A stretch of DNA of 50,000 nucleotides from Symbiodinium natans. Its lineage: Eukaryota; Sar; Dinophyceae; Suessiales; Symbiodiniaceae. Positions within the stretch are counted from its first letter, which is position 1. Each line of letters opens with the position of its first letter. A program made the position numbers and the translations under genes. The notes under the pieces are model-generated. The model did not search any database. It was given only the letters and a program-made list of their open reading frames with translations, and was not told the origin of the DNA. The stretch lies in contig CAJNDS010000818.1 in assembly GCA_905221605.1 (NCBI GenBank), positions 1-50,000 of the forward strand, in the 5' to 3' direction. Shown here one piece after another: positions 10,009 to 19,964 of the stretch.

Positions 10009-11054
10009 AGGGATCTGGATCCGACCTAACACCCTCAACCCTAAACCCTAAACCCTCAACCCTAAACCCTAAACCCCTAACCCCTAAACCTTAAACCCTA
10101 AACCCTAAACCCTAAACAGCCAGAAACCGGGGGCGGCATGAAGGCGCCATCTCTCCGAAGGAGACACGCGCCTTGTCGTTGGACTTCCGGCCGCGAGGCA
10201 GACACGTCAGGCCCGAAGGGCTCGCGTTCTGTACATGGTCACTTCTCTGGAAGATGGTCCCTTACTCTCTTATTCGGGTAAAGGGTTTAGGGGTTTAGGG
10301 TTTAGGGTTTAGGGTTTAGGGTTTAGGGTTTAGGGTTTAGGGTTTAGGGTTTAGGGTTTGGGGTTTAGGGTTTAGGGTTCTGTGGTCCCTTTTGGGGTTA
10401 CTATTCTTCGGGTTTGGGCTTAGGGTTTAACATCTATATTGGGCCACTTCTCTAAGATAGGTCCCGTTTGGGGTCCCCTATCCTCACGGGTATTCGAAAA
10501 GGGACCATTGGCTTAGAGAACGGACCAAATTCCGTGCTGCAAGTAAAAACTTGGTGGCTGGAAAAGCACGCTTCAAAGGCGGATTCTCCGAGAGCACCTG
10601 TCTCTTCCTCACCCTCTTTCTCTTTCGTATTCTGTCGGCCTGTGCATCAGCCTCCGCTTTGTCGCAATTCGAGCGCGGTGCTCAAAGGGGCAAGACTTTC
10701 ACGCATCTTTCTGCAGCTTTGTGGCTCACCATGACTCGCCCCGGCATGCGGCAGAGGAGGCTTGCCGGTCAGGGATTGTGGTGAAGAAATTTGGTCTTTG
10801 TGTTGCAGTTATCTGGTTTTATGTTGCCGTTTCTGGTGTCTTTTGGGTATGCTAGACTTTATGTGGGTTCAGGGCGAGGGTGCAGCAAAGCCCCCATGAT
10901 TGAATCCTTTTTTTGTTCCCATTCTATTGAATGCTCGCCCCAGACCTATTACCCAACATACCACAAAGCCATAGATGGGTTGGGATTGGGGGATCCGGGG
11001 TTTAGGGGTTTTAGGGGTTGGGGATTCGGGGGATTTCGAAATTTGGGTTTGGCA
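10009..11054. other. Region after the ankyrin gene
   Basis: Holds a C-array (10030-10118), an open island (10126-10280), a G-array (10285-10380), and a segment rich in short GGTCCC / GGGACC inverted motifs (10380-10510). From 10540 to 10920 it is non-repetitive, with a frame encoding a hydrophobic stretch (LFLTLFLFRILSACASASAL) but no convincing ATG. This could be the 5' exon or leader of a gene running rightward. I cannot settle it. Confidence 0.45.
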
Positions 11055-11160
11055 CGTGCGCTCCGCACTCCACGGACCCGTCCGAACTTGACTTTGCCAG
11101 AAAACCTCGAAACTTCCATCCGGCTCGCGAATGTAGTACGTGGTCTTGAGGCCCCTGAAC
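11055..11160 (+). CDS. Candidate exon, product unknown
   Basis: An open + frame (TRPNLTLPENLETSIRLANV) just before a short C-run. Protein-like composition; ends not defined by clear splice sites. Confidence 0.3.
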
Positions 11161-11333
11161 CCTAAACCTTCAGGAGCGGCACAACGTACAGGTCAGACTG
11201 ATTGACTATATCGATAGTGGCAATGTTTTATTCCACAGATGAGTCACATATGGCGCATATGAGGAACATGTGGTTGCAGCCCTAAACCCTCAACCCCAAA
11301 CCCTAAACCCTAAACCGAAAACTAACCTGAAAG

Positions 11334-11430
11334 TCTGCCAGTCGGAGGTCGCCAGGACTCCTGGTCCTGGCCCTGGCCCTCGGCCTCTTCTCCCTCCATG
11401 CGGCCTTCGTGGGCGTCCGCCCGAACACAG
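11334..11430 (+). CDS. Candidate plastid-targeting leader exon
   Basis: The exon lies after AG 11332-11333, at the end of a C-array zone, and before a GC donor (AACACAG|GCGGGG) that runs straight into a G-array. The frame gives Ser/Arg residues, a hydrophobic core (LLVLALALGLFSL), then HAAFVGVRPNTG. In dinoflagellates, plastid pre-proteins carry a signal peptide followed by a transit peptide starting with Phe in an FVxP-like motif; AAFVGVRP fits. The initiator ATG must lie in an earlier exon, and the mature protein is not identified. Confidence 0.45.
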
Positions 11431-11504
11431 GCGGGGGTTTAGGGTTTAGGGTCAGGGTTCAAGAGCTCCTGGTCGAGCAGTTTCTCGTTTAGGTTCGCTG
11501 TTTA

Positions 11505-11590
11505 GACCATCGAAAAGTACCCACCCACCCACCCGGAGTTCCCACAACATTAAGAAATGAAAAGTTTCTTCTTATTATTTGGATGGCTCA
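11505..11590 (-). repeat. Dispersed repeat family B, copy 1 (minus orientation)
   Basis: Read on the minus strand it contains TTTCTTAATGTTGTGGGA followed by GGGTGGGTGGGTGGGTA. The same order recurs on the + strand at 19965-20045 and 43605-43700. Confidence 0.55.
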
Positions 11591-11603
11591 ACAACAAAAC
11601 TGA

Positions 11604-11760
11604 TAGGGTTCGCAAAGGGTTTAGGGTCTCAAGGGTTTAGGGTCTCAAGGGTTTAGGGTTTCAATGGTTTAGGGACTCAAGGTTTTAGGGTCTCAAGGGT
11701 CTAGGGGCTCAAGGGTTTAGGGTCTCAAGGGTTTAAGGCTCAAGGGTTTAGGGGCTCAAG
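11604..11760 (+). repeat. 16-bp tandem repeat (GGGTTTAGGGTCTCAA)
   Basis: About nine or ten units that extend the TTTAGGG heptamer by GTCTCAAGG, with point changes. Confidence 0.85.
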
Positions 11761-11762
11761 GC

Positions 11763-11871
11763 CGGGCCTTGCCCACGAATTTTTGGGCCTTGCCCACGAA
11801 TATTTGGGCCTTGCCCACGAATATTTGGGCCTTGCCCACGAATCTTTGGGCCTTGCCCACGAATACCATTA
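11763..11871 (+). repeat. 21-bp tandem repeat
   Basis: Five copies of GGGCCTTGCCCACGAATATT(T), nearly identical, directly after the 16-bp array. Confidence 0.9.
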
Positions 11872-11897
11872 AGGTTTATAATTATATGGTAGGAGAG

Positions 11898-12475
11898 GTT
11901 TAGGGTTCAGGGTTCAGGGTTTAGAGTTTAGGGTTTAGGGTTTAGGGTTTAGGGTTTAGGGTGTAGGGTTGCTGGCCGAGCCGTAAAAGAGCCCTGAGCC
12001 TCAAGCCTTCACGCGCAACCCTGACACGCAAAGACTCCGAAGCCCTTGGCGCCGGATTGAGGACTTCGGGACCCTAAACCCTAAACCTTCAACCCTAAGC
12101 CTTAAATTGAAGCCCTAAACCCTAAGCCTTAAGTCCTAACCTTAAACCCTAAACCCTAGACCTTAAACCCTAAATTGAAACCCTAAACCCTAAATTGAAA
12201 CCCTACACCCTTGGCACTGGATTGAGGACTCAGGCGATCTTCTGTATTTCGGGAAGTTGTGTTCAGCTGCCACCATGAGGCTTACAAAGCTAACCCTCAA
12301 GCCTAAACCATACCCCTTAAACCCTCAACTTCACCCCTTAAACCCTTAAATCCATACATCCCCCCCCGAACTTAACCCTGAATCCCTCAAAACCTTAAAC
12401 CCTAAATCCCTCAACCCCGAAACCCATGAACCCTAAACCCTAAACCCTAAACCCTAAGCCCTCAAGCCCTGCGTG
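11898..12475. repeat. G-array then degenerate C-arrays
   Basis: TTTAGGG units at 11898-11970. A short island with a GAAGCCCTTGGCGCC motif follows. Degenerate C-strand units lie at 12070-12210 (several with AAATTGAAACC) and 12290-12475. No coding frame supported. Confidence 0.8.
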
Positions 12476-12589
12476 CAACGAACCTTCCCTCCTCGCCGCC
12501 CCTGAAGCATCATGACAGGTGCGCTGCGCGAGCGCCATGTGCGCGGGAGCCCCGTGCGTTGAAGGGTTAGGGTTTCTAGGAATTGTATT

Positions 12590-13180
12590 TCGGGGGGTTA
12601 GGGGGGTTTTGTCGGGTTTTGTCGGGATTTGTCAGGTTTTGTCGGGTTCTGTTTTTTTGCTTTTCCTGAAATAGAAATTGTTTAGGGTTTGTGTCCGGAG
12701 TTTTGTCGGGTTTTGGGGGGTTTGGGGGGTTTTGGGGGGTTTTGTCGGGTTTTGTTGGGTTTTGGGGGGTTAGTTTTGCTTTTCCTGAAATAGAAATTGT
12801 ATAGGGTTTGTGTCCGGAGTTTTGTCGGGTTTTGGGGGGTTTTGGGGGGTTTTGTCGGGTTTTGTCGGGTTTTGTCGGGTTTTGTCGGGTTTTGTCGGGT
12901 TTTGTCAGGTTCTGTCGGGTTCTGTTTTTTGCTTTTCCTGAAATGGAAAGGGTTTGTGTCCGGAGTTTTGTCGGGTTTGGGGGGTTTGGGGTGGTTTTGT
13001 CGGGTTTTGGGGGGTTCTGTTTTCTGCTTTTCCTGAAATAGAAATTGTATAGGGTTTGTGTCCGGAGTTTTGTCGTGTTTTGGCGGGTTTTGTCGAGTTT
13101 TGTCGGGTTTTGGGGGGGTTCTGTTTTTTGCTGTTGCTGAAAGTTGGGGAAGTTTTGTCAGGGGGGGGGGGGGGGTGGGG
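12590..13180 (+). repeat. TTTTGTCGGG tandem array with a higher-order unit
   Basis: Runs of GGGTTTTGTC units are interrupted four times by GCTTTTCCTGAAATAGAAATTG with a following GTGTCCGGAG. The array ends in a poly-G tract (13159-13176). It yields Gly-Phe-Cys-Arg-Val frames that I treat as repeat shadows. Confidence 0.9.
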
Positions 13181-13349
13181 GGGTTGGGGCGCCGGCAGCA
13201 TCTTTCGGGGATTTCTTTCCAGTGTCTTTCTTGGTGTCCTGAGAGCCATTCTTTTGTTTGATTTTTCGCATTGTGCAGGATGAAGGATTACTGCATGAGC
13301 TGCTCGCAATGAAACGCGTACAATTTCTATTTATCCGGCCTTGAGGGTC
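13181..13349. other. Non-repetitive spacer
   Basis: Between the TTTTGTCGGG array and the next G-array. Contains an acceptor-like CATTGTGCAG|GATGAAGG at about 13270-13288, but the frame after it stays open too briefly to call an exon. Confidence 0.4.
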
Positions 13350-13600
13350 TAAGGGTTTAGGGTTTTGGGTTCAGGGTTTAGGGTTTAGGGTTCAGTTAGG
13401 GTTTAGGAGTTTAGGGTTTAGGGTTTAGTTAGGGTTTCGGGTGTAGGGTTTAGGGTTTAGGGTTTACGGTTTAGGGTTCAGGGGTTTTAGGACTTAGGGT
13501 TTTAGGGTTTAGGGTTTAGGGTTTAGGGTTTAGGGGTGGTCCGAGACCCCTAAAACCTTCAAACCGTTTGGGGGTTTGCGGTTTGGGGTTTAGGGTTTGG
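13350..13600 (+). repeat. Degenerate G-strand array
   Basis: TTTAGGG units with insertions of T, G or C and several TTAGTTAGGG variants. Confidence 0.9.
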
Positions 13601-13734
13601 GTTTTGCGGGGGTGGCTTAACGTGCTTTGGCCTGACGGGTTAACCCCCTAAATCTCAACTCCCCGGAACCCACACCCCCAGCACGAAATCCGGAAAGCCT
13701 CCAAACTCTTTAGGACCCTTTAAGCCCTATGCAT

Positions 13735-14035
13735 TAATTATAAATTAATGATTAACAAAAGTAATATTAATAACTAATTAATAACTAATTAATAACTAAT
13801 TAATAACTAATTAATAACTAATTAATAACTAATTAATAACTAATTAATAACTAATTAATAACTAATTAATAACTAATTAATAACTAATTAATACCTAATT
13901 AATAACTAATTAATAACTAATTAATAACTAATTAATAACTAATTAATAACTAATTAACAATTAATTAATAACAAGTTAATGACTAATTAATAAGTAATTA
14001 ATACCTAATTAATAACTAATTACTAACTAATAGAT
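13735..14035. repeat. AT-rich 11-bp satellite (CTAATTAATAA)
   Basis: About 25 nearly identical 11-mers. Each unit contains the palindrome TTAATTAA or its overlap TAATTAAT. Composition differs sharply from the GC-rich surroundings. Confidence 0.95.
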
Positions 14036-14147
14036 TAAGCCCTTAAGCCCCGAGCTTCACCTTGTGAGGTTTAGGGAACCATTCAAGCCTGTAGGGCTTA
14101 GGGCTAAGGGTTTTAGGGGCTAAGGGTTTTAGGGGCTGAACATGATC

Positions 14148-14335
14148 GAACCCTAAACCCTAAACCCTAAACCCTCCTACCCTAAACCCTAAACCCTAAA
14201 CCCTAAACCCTAAACCCTAAACCCTAAACCCTAAACCCTAAACCCCCTAACCCCCTAACCCCCTAACCCCCTAACCCCCTAACCCCCTAACCCCCTAACC
14301 CCCTAACCCCCTAACCCCCTAACCGAAGAACCTAA
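14148..14335 (+). repeat. CCCTAAA array switching to an 8-mer CCCCCTAA array
   Basis: Perfect 7-mers up to about 14245, then about ten perfect 8-mers (AACCCCCT) up to 14323, with an abrupt switch. Confidence 0.95.
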
Positions 14336-14542
14336 AGCCTCTTAAGCCCTAAGTTTCGCAGGGCCTTGGGCTCAACTCACTTAGGGCCAACACCGCCCTA
14401 AACCCTAAACCCTAAACCCTGAAGGCGTTGTGGAACCCTGACTCCTAAGGCATAAGCCCCCCAAAGCCGACGGTTCCGAACAGTAAACCCTCATCAATAC
14501 CCTAAACCCTACATCCCCAAACCACTGAGATCCTAGAAACCC

Positions 14543-14605
14543 GTTTAGGGTTTAGGGTTTAGGGTTTAGGGTTTAGGGTTTAGGGTTTAGGGTTTAGGGT
14601 TTAGA
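14543..14605 (+). repeat. G-strand array
   Basis: About nine perfect TTTAGGG units. The flanks (14340-14540) contain only degenerate C-units and a short spacer. Confidence 0.95.
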
Positions 14606-14617
14606 ACACTCAGCCCT

Positions 14618-14702
14618 AGACCCCTACTTGGAGGTTCATGGTACCAATTCACCAATTCAGGCCCTGAAGTGCCCCAGTATGGTTATAAGTACAGTTATAG
14701 TT
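14618..14702. repeat. Dispersed repeat family A, copy 2
   Basis: Contains ACTTGGAGGTTCATGGTACC, then AAGTGCCCCAGTATGGTTAT and AAGTACAGTTATAGTTGG, matching copy 1 at 7034-7112 as described there. Confidence 0.5.
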
Positions 14703-14804
14703 GGTTAAACCCTACTAAACCCTAAACCCTAAACCCTAAACCCTAAACCCTAAACCCTAAACCCTAAACCCTAAACCCTAAACCCTAAACCCTAAACCCT
14801 AAAA
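14703..14804 (+). repeat. C-strand array ending at a candidate acceptor
   Basis: About 14 CCCTAAA units; the last becomes CCCTAAAAG, and its AG is the candidate acceptor of the next island. Confidence 0.95.
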
Positions 14805-14805
14805 G

Positions 14806-14891
14806 TCGTGGCCATCTTAAAACCAGGCCGGGCCTCCTCCGACGAGGAAGAGGACGACAGCCTGGCGGAGTTCTACATCCAGGCCTCAAGG
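14806..14891 (+). CDS. Candidate exon with acidic stretch
   Basis: Between a C-array and a G-array. Frame VVAILKPGRASSDEEEDDSL then AEFYIQAS; candidate GC donor AAGG|GC at 14892. The strongly biased acidic run and clean frame make coding likely. Product unknown. Confidence 0.5.
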
Positions 14892-14897
14892 GCTTGG

Positions 14898-15058
14898 GGT
14901 TTTAGGGTTTAGGGTTTAGGGTTTAGGGCTTAGGGCTTAGGGTTTAGGGTTTAGGATGAAGGGTTTAGGGCAAAAGGATTTGACAAGGGTACCGCTGCTG
15001 GGGTCGAAGTGGTTTTCCAGAGTGCACGGTCTTGACTGGAGGTTTAGGCTAAGATGGC

Positions 15059-15097
<39 letters not shown>

Positions 15098-15101
15098 ACC
15101 T

Positions 15102-15160
<59 letters not shown>

Positions 15161-15215
15161 ACCCTAAGCCCTAAACCCTCAACCCTCAACCCTCAACCCT
15201 GAACCCCAAACCGCA
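14898..15215. repeat. G-array then CCCTCAA array
   Basis: TTTAGGG units at 14898-14955, a spacer of about 100 bases, then about 20 units of the CCCTCAA variant at 15057-15215, nearly pure. Confidence 0.95.
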
Positions 15216-15921
15216 TCGCTGTTTTGGGCTTCGGGGGTGGGAGGGTTGAAGGTTGCGAGGTTTTGGGCCAAGGTTTCCGCTCAACCTGGGACTTCAGTCC
15301 TGAGGGTTTAGGGCCTAGCCACATCTTATTGCCACACCCTAAAGCCTAAACCCGAAACAATGCACCCTGACCCGAAACCATGACTATGGTAGGGGTCCTG
15401 TTGTGCTAGGCTCGGAACTACCAAAAACCCCCCTGTCTCCTTTAATCTCCTTCTTGTTTGCTCCCAAATCCACCGTTCTTAGTAGGGAATCCTTGCTGAG
15501 GCTAGTAAACCTCACAACGTCCCCGAGCCCATACGAGGGGGGGGGGGGGGGGGGGGGTTGGATCCTAAGCCCTAAAGCCCTAAACCCTCCTTGCGTTTAG
15601 GGGCTTAGGGTGTTAGGGTTTAGGGTGTTAGGGTTTAGGGTGTTAGGGTAGGGTGATAGGGTTTATTCAGGGATGACCGGAGGGATCCTCATAAGGGAGG
15701 TTATTTGGGGGTTAATTATTGAGGGGCTGCTTAGGCATATACGGTCGTTCTAGGGGATGCATGGGGGTTAGGTAGGGGAACATAAGATTAAGGGTGCCTT
15801 CTAAGGGGTCCTTCCTTATACCCCTTAAGTTGAGGGGTGGTAGGGTATAGGGTTTAGGGTTTAGGGTTTAGGGTTTAGGGTTTAGGGTTTAGGGTTTAGG
15901 GTTTAGGGTTTAGGGCCGCAG
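15216..15921. other. Mixed spacer with poly-G and G-arrays
   Basis: A spacer with a 64-codon frame (15403-15600) of doubtful value; a poly-G tract of about 20 (15538-15557); GGGTTTAGGGTGTTA variants (15600-15665); a foldback-like AT-richer stretch (15665-15840); and a perfect TTTAGGG array (15843-15915). No gene supported. Confidence 0.5.
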
Positions 15922-15974
15922 GACGTGTCGCCAGTGGGGCGGCAAGTGGTGAAGGCCAGCTGTTGGCATGGGGG
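15922..15974 (+). CDS. Candidate exon, product unknown
   Basis: After ggccgcag at the end of a G-array. Frame DVSPVGRQVVKASCWHGG; GT donor at 15975. Short, low certainty. Confidence 0.3.
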
Positions 15975-16337
15975 GTAGTTTCTTGGTGATTTTTTCCAAC
16001 GTTTAGAGGGTTTGTCAGGGTTTCAGGGTTTCAGGGGTTTCGGGGTTTTCAGGGTTTTCAGGGTTTTCAGGGTTCAGAGGGGGTTTAGAAGGTTGGAGGG
16101 TTTGGAGGGTTTAGAGGGTTTTTAGGGTTTAGAGGGTGTAGAGGGTTACAGGGTTGAGAGGGTTTGCGGAGGAGGGTTGGGATGCTTGCCTGTCGACATC
16201 AATGTCGAATCATTAGGGTTTGGGTTTTGGACAGACGGAGGTCGCATCCTATTCTACTGTTTGGCATGCACTGAGGCCTGGTGACCTTAGAGAACCTTCT
16301 GTGCTCAGCATCGGCTAGGGACCCACACTTTGCTCAC
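15975..16337. other. Degenerate G-rich spacer before the minisatellite
   Basis: GGTTTCAGGG / GGTTTAGAGG variants to about 16170, then a unique 160-base stretch leading into the 64-bp repeat. No frame supported. Confidence 0.5.
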
Positions 16338-18430
16338 CGCCTCGTCTGTGCTGAAGCGTGGCTTCGCTGCCTCACCTGTGCTGAAGCGTGGGCGTCATGA
16401 TGCTGCTGATGTTGGGGCTTCGCCGCCTCACCTGCTCGTCTGTGCTGAAGCGTGGGCGCCATGATGCTGCTGATGTTGGGGCTTCGCCGCCTCACCTGCT
16501 CGTCTGTGCTGAAGCGTGGGCGCCATGATGCTGCTGATGTTGGGGCTTCGCCATCTGTGCTGAAGCGTGCGCGCCATGATGCTGCTGATGTTGGGGCTTC
16601 GCCGCCTCACCTGCTCGTCTGTGCTGAAGCGTGGGCGCCATGATGCTGCTGATGTTGGGGCTTCGCCGCCTCACCTGCTCGTCTGTGCTGAAGCGTGGGC
16701 GCCATGATGCTGCTGATGTTGGGGCTTCGCCATCGTGCTGAAGCGTGGGCGCCATGATGCTGCTGATGTTGGGGCTTCGCCGCCTCACCTGCTCGTCTGA
16801 AAGCGTGGGCGCCATGATGCTGCTGATGTTGGGGCTTCGCCGCCTCACCTGCTCGTCTGTGCTGAAGCGTGGGCGCCATGATGCTGCTGATGTTGGGGCT
16901 TCGCCGCCTCACCTGCTCGTCTGTGCTGAAGCGTGGGCGCCATGATGCTGCTGATGTTGGGGCTTCGCCGCCTCACCTGCTCGTCTGTGCTGAAGCGTGG
17001 GCGCCATGATGCTGCTGATGTTGGGGCTTCGCCGCTTCACCTCGTCTGTGCTGAAGCGTGGGCGCCATGATGCTGCTGATGTTGGGGCTTCGCCGCCTCA
17101 CCTGCTCGTCTGTGCTGAAGCGTGGGCGCCATGATGCTGCTGATGTTGGGGCTTCGCCGCCTCACCTGCTCGTCTGTGCTGAAGCGTGGGCGCCATGATG
17201 CTGCTGATGTTGGGGCTTCGCCATCTGTGCTGAAGCGTGGCGCCATGATGCTGCTGATGTTGGGGCTTCGCCGCCTCACCTGCTCGTCTGTGCTGAAGCG
17301 TGGGCGCCATGATGCTGCTGATGTTGGGGCTTCGCCGCCTCACCTGCTCGTCTGTGCTGAAGCGTGGGCGCCATGATGCTGCTGATGTTGGGGCTTCGCC
17401 GCTTCACCTCGTCTGTGCTGAAGCGTGGGCGCCATGATGCTGCTGATGTTGGGGCTTCGCCGCCTCACCTGCTCGTCTGTGCTGAAGCGTGGGCGCCATG
17501 ATGCTGCTGATGTTGGGGCTTTGCCACCTCACCTGCTCGTCTGTGCTGAAGCATGGGCCCATGATGCTGCTGATGTTGGGGTCACCTGCTCGTCTGTGCT
17601 GAAGCGTGGGCGCCATGATGCTGCTGATGTTGGGGCTTCGCCGCCTCACCTGCTCGTCTGTGCTGAAGCGTGGGCGCCATGATGCTGCTGATGTTGGGGC
17701 TTTGCCGCCTCAGGTGCTCGTCTGTGCTGAAGCGTGGGCGTCATGATGCTGCTGATGTTGGGGCTTCGCCGCCTCACCTGCTCGTCTGTGCTGAAGCGTG
17801 GGCGTCATGATGCCGCTGATGTTGGGGCTTCGCCGCCTCACCTGCTCGTCTGTGCTGAAGCGTGGGCGCCATGATGCTGCTGATGTTGGGGCTTCGCCGC
17901 CTCACCTGCTCGTCTGTGCTGAAGCGTGGGCGCCATGATGCTGCTGATGTTGGGGCTTCGCCGCCTCACCTGCCGTCTGTGCTGAAGCGTGGGCGCCATG
18001 ATGCTGCTGATGTTGGGGCTTCGCCGCCTCACCTGCTCGCCTGGTGCCGCCTCACCTGCTCGTCTGTGCTGAAGCGTGGGCGTCATGATGCCGCTGATGT
18101 TGGGGCTTCGCCGCCTCACCTGCTCATCTGTGCTGAAGCGTGGGCGTCATGATGCTGCTGTTGTTGGGGCTTCGCTGCCTCACCTGCTCGTCTTTGCTGA
18201 AGCGCGGGCGCCATGATGCTGCTGATGTTGGGGCTTCGCTGCCTCACCTGCTCATATGTGCTGAACCGTGGGCATCATGATGCTGCTGATGTTGGGGCTT
18301 CGCTGCCTCACCTGCTCGTACCTGCTCGTCTGTGCTGAAGCGTGGGCGTCATGATGCTGCTGATGTTGGGGCTTCACTGCCTCACCTGCTCGTCTGTACT
18401 GAAGCATGGGCATCATGATGCTGGCGTATG
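16338..18430. repeat. 64-bp minisatellite, about 33 units
   Basis: The unit begins CTCGTCTGTGCTGAAGCGTG, continues GGCGCCATGATGCTGCTGAT, then GTTGGGGCTTCGCCGCCTCA and CCTG. Spacing was checked at 16450 and 16514. Some units are shortened near CGCCATCTGTGCTG (about 16546, 17220) or GCCGCTTCACCTCGTCTG (about 17033, 17398), which suggests higher-order duplication of about 365 bp. Both strands give open frames of 60-118 codons (plus MGAMMLLMLGLRR, minus RRRSPNISSIMAP). Units diverge at both ends, as expected of an array homogenised in its centre. I treat the frames as repeat shadows. Confidence 0.93.
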
Positions 18431-18672
18431 GGTTCAACATTCACGTCTTGCCTAGGTGTCGTGCTTTTACAAGAAGCCCTACCTCGCACAGGTATGATTA
18501 TACCCAGCAGACATCCACAACTGGTCCCAAACAGCTGAGACAGCCAAGACAGATCCCAAATCTGCTGGCCCCAGCCCTAATTAAACCCTAAACCCTAAAC
18601 CCCAAAATCCTAAACCCTAAACACCAAAATCCTAAACCCTAAACCCTAACCCCCCCTAAACCCTCGACCCAG
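18431..18672. other. Spacer and C-array
   Basis: A unique 150-base stretch, then CCCTAAA / CCAAAATCCTAAA units (18583-18668) leading to an exon-like island. Confidence 0.6.
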
Positions 18673-18739
18673 CAAGGTGTACCGTTACCTGAAGTCGATA
18701 AAGGGCGAGCAGGAGGAGGAGATCACCAAGGCTCGCAGG
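18673..18739 (+). CDS. Candidate exon, charged helix
   Basis: After CCCAG at the end of a C-array. Frame KVYRYLKSIKGEQEEEITKA; GT donor at 18740 followed by a G-array. Likely coiled-coil or helical. Product unknown. Confidence 0.45.
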
Positions 18740-19227
18740 GTGTAGGGTTTAGGGTCTAGGGTTTAGGATTTCGGGTTTAGGGCTATTTGAGGTTGCAAGG
18801 TTCAAGGTGTGTAGAGGTTTGGATTTCGGATTGGCTGAAGGAAGCCATCTTTCGCTGAGCCCCAACGCTCCGGAAGTTCTTGACGACCCTGGAGGTTAAG
18901 GGCTTATACCCTAAACCCCAAACCCTAAACCCTGAACCTTAAACCCTAAACCAAGGCCCGCAAACCTGGGTTCAAGGGTTGAGGGGCTTACAGCGTTTAA
19001 GGCGTTCGGGGGGCTTAGGGTAGGCTGGGGCTGGGAAAGACCTACGTAGGTAGGAGTCTAGTGTTTTGGCGGGCAAGGTCAGGGGTCCGGATGGAGGCTG
19101 AATGAGTCACTGGAAGCCCTAAAGGGCACCCTAAACGCCCTGAACCCACTGAAGCCCGAAAAGCCCCAAAAGGCCCTAGGCGCCCGTGAACCCAATGATG
19201 TACACGGACCACAAGGGTGTCTTGCAG
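18740..19227. other. G-array, spacer, C-array, spacer
   Basis: Short G-array (18745-18785), unique spacer, C-array (18905-18955) and a second spacer (18960-19220) with Pro/Lys-rich frames derived from degenerate heptamers. Confidence 0.5.
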
Positions 19228-19296
19228 TCGGATCATGCAGCATCTGGCACGTTCGAGGCAGTAGTTGAGGCCACTGGGTACTATTGTAGGGACATA
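19228..19296 (+). CDS. Candidate exon, product unknown
   Basis: After a good acceptor (gtgtcttgcag, 19217-19227). Frame SDHAASGTFEAVVEATGYYC; GC donor possible near 19297. No family recognised. Confidence 0.35.
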
Positions 19297-19395
19297 GCCC
19301 CGAGCCCTGAACCCTAAACCGTGAGCCATGTGAACCTAAAAGCCCCCTACATCCTACACAGCCTATAAGCCCATTAGCCATATGTAGACACTGTA

Positions 19396-19470
19396 AACCC
19401 TAAACCCTAAACCCTAAACCCTAAACCCTGAACCCTAAACCCTAAACCCTAAACCCTAAACCCTAAACCC
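19396..19470 (+). repeat. C-strand array
   Basis: About ten CCCTAAA units directly before the 31-bp repeat region. Confidence 0.95.
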
Positions 19471-19524
19471 TCTCTATCCTTATAGATTAGATTTAGCTTT
19501 TTGGTGCTTTTCCCCCGTTGTTGA

Positions 19525-19960
19525 GCACTTTTTGGTGCAATCGGCAGCGTTCTTGAGCCATTTTTGGTGCGTCGGCACCGTTCTTGAGCCATTTTTGGTG
19601 CGTCGGCACCGTTCTTGAGCACTTTTTGGTGCATTCGGCGCCGTTCTTGAGCCATTTTTGGTGCGTCGGCACCGTTCTTGAGCCATTTTTGGTGCGTCGG
19701 CACCGTTCTTGAGCACTTCTTGGTGTGTCGGCACCGTTCTTGAGCCATTTTTGGTGCGTCAGCACCGTTCTTGAGCCATTTTTGGTGCCGACGTCGTCGT
19801 CGGCACCGTTCTTGAGCCATTTCTGGTGCGTTGGCGCCGTTCATTTTTGGTGCGTCGGCACCGTTCTTGAGCCATTTTTGGTGCGTCGGCACCGTTCTTG
19901 AGCTATTTTTGGTGCATCTGCACCGTTCTTGAGCCATTTTTGGTGCATCGGCACCGTTGT
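19525..19960. repeat. 31-bp tandem repeat, about 14 units
   Basis: The unit starts GTTCTTGAGCCATTTTTGGT and ends GCGTCGGCACC. One imperfect unit carries a CGTCGTCGTCGG insertion and another is shortened. The unit lacks stop codons in all three minus-strand frames, so three overlapping frames of 84-162 codons appear (AQERCRRTKNGSR). Confidence 0.95.
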
Positions 19961-19964
19961 TGCG

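Noticed and set aside
16428-18440. Many 60-118 codon frames on both strands
   Set aside because: Produced by the stop-poor 64-bp unit; they appear symmetrically on both strands and break at shortened units.
19449-19937. 162-codon minus-strand repeat protein
   Set aside because: All three frames of the 31-bp unit are open, so openness is no evidence of coding.
16338-19960. CRISPR array
   Set aside because: The tandem units have no unique spacers between constant repeats, and the DNA is eukaryotic.
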